Origin: Flavobacterium sp. LHD-85
Lineage (GTDB): Bacteria; Bacteroidota; Bacteroidia; Flavobacteriales; Flavobacteriaceae
Assembly (NCBI RefSeq): GCF_030929595.1
Contig: NZ_JAVFVR010000021.1
Span: forward strand, 1 to 43,200
Direction: 5' to 3'
Length of the DNA stretch: 43,200 bases
Made by a program: the position numbers and the translations under genes. Below the pieces are notes generated by a model. The model was given only the letters and a program-made list of their open reading frames with translations. It made no database searches and had not been told where the DNA came from. The stretch's first letter is position 1; every line of letters begins with the position of its first letter. Below, piece by piece: positions 42,824 to 43,200 of this stretch.

Positions 42824-42854
42824 CGAATGTATAAATTATTTTTAGTGCACCAAA
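42824..42854 (-). promoter_or_regulatory. Promoter of the pheA operon and leader peptide
   Basis: The minus strand has TTTG (42851-42854), a 19-nt spacer and TACATTCG (42824-42831), which differs from TAnnTTTG at one position. The predicted start would lie about 23 nt before the leader ATG. No other consensus-like site was found between 42800 and 42960. Confidence 0.65.
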
Positions 42855-43103
42855 AAAAAGATTGCATTTTATGAAACAAAAAAGGATTTCTTAACAAATT
42901 TAGCAGGTTTTGTATGATAATATAAAAAAATCGGCTTAAAATGAGATATATACAATGGCTTTTTTTTGAGACTCTAAGATACTAAGCTCCTAAGATTCTA
43001 AGTTTTTTTCGCCACGAATTCACGAATTAGGGCAAATCTTTGTGGGTATTTAATTCAAATTTCACAGATTACTCAGTGTTTTTGTCATTTCTGTAAAAGT
43101 CAT
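42855..43103. other. Intergenic region with repeat fragments next to the transposase
   Basis: No gene is seen. Around 42970-43028 are short repeats of the types GACTCTAAGATACTAAGC and CGCCACGAATTCACGAATTA that resemble the elements at 18786-18827 and 22961. A sequence TGTTTTTGTC at 43077 could be the end of the insertion sequence. Confidence 0.5.
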
Positions 43104-43200
43104 TTATTTCGGTAACGGATTTATCATTTCGATTGGCTTTTTTCCATCAATTCCCTGATGGGGTCTTTCATGATTATAGTAATATAAATATTGTAATAAT
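43104..43200 (-). mobile_element. C-terminal end of an integrase-core transposase (partial)
   Basis: The minus strand reads through 31 complete codons from the window edge to a TAA at 43104-43106. The translation includes YLYYYNHERPHQGIDGKKP and ends in IEMINPLPK. YNHERPHQG is the conserved end of the integrase core (DDE with C-terminal HQ) of IS3- or IS481-type transposases. The rest of the element is outside the window, so the family cannot be settled. Confidence 0.85.

Overview
The window comes from a low-GC member of the Bacteroidota and almost certainly from Flavobacterium. The evidence is the 5' end of a flavobacterial 16S rRNA gene at the left edge, many promoters of the Bacteroidota type (TTG or TTTG about 19-22 nt upstream of TAnnTTTG), an ExbB-ExbD-ExbD-TonB operon, tandem DUF3857 proteins, and dispersed palindromes typical of flavobacterial intergenic DNA. 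Assignment to species is not possible from what I can see.

Layout. Positions 1-79 hold the start of a leftward rRNA operon. Its leader contains three tandem near-identical promoters (249-526), followed by an intergenic region with a possible structured RNA or repeat (about 800-893). Positions 1049-4912 carry a LolC/E-like permease, a YkgJ-type Cys-cluster protein, a methyltransferase with a YfiT/DinB protein, and queE. Positions 5015-10752 are one leftward operon: exbB, exbD, exbD, tonB, a small membrane protein, a PstS-like lipoprotein and a large TPR protein. Positions 11134-24920 are mixed accessory and metabolic genes: a HerA-like ATPase, kynurenine 3-monooxygenase, a GNAT acetyltransferase, an AraC regulator, an NTF2-like secreted protein, a serine hydrolase with TPR tail, a penicillin acylase, an AsmA-like protein, and a large TIM-barrel-like protein of unknown role. 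Positions 24977-30639 carry a glycine-zipper lipoprotein, kynureninase, queA, aroA and a MazG-type pyrophosphohydrolase, separated by repeat-rich gaps. Positions 30643-38181 carry three tandem DUF3857/transglutaminase-like proteins, dtd and rsgA. Positions 38447-42645 are a leftward aromatic amino acid operon: pheA, an aminotransferase, tyrA, and a DAHP synthase-chorismate mutase fusion. The right edge (from 43104) is the C-terminus of a transposase.

The most interesting element is in the pheA leader (42652-42854). It holds a consensus-like promoter, a 26-codon leader peptide rich in Phe and Tyr (RFYFSNNFYFFF), and mutually exclusive RNA pairings. These end in a GNRA-capped terminator only 6 nt before the pheA start codon. 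This has the architecture of a ribosome-mediated Phe/Tyr transcription attenuator controlling the whole operon that makes chorismate precursors, phenylalanine and tyrosine. It is unlike any other regulatory element in the window.

Other points of note are three long inverted-repeat elements that start within a few bases of the stop codons of kmo, aroA and the DAHP synthase gene and enclose terminators. A 183-bp-period tandem duplication lies downstream of kynU, and two of the three DUF3857 paralogs have lost the transglutaminase Cys and His.
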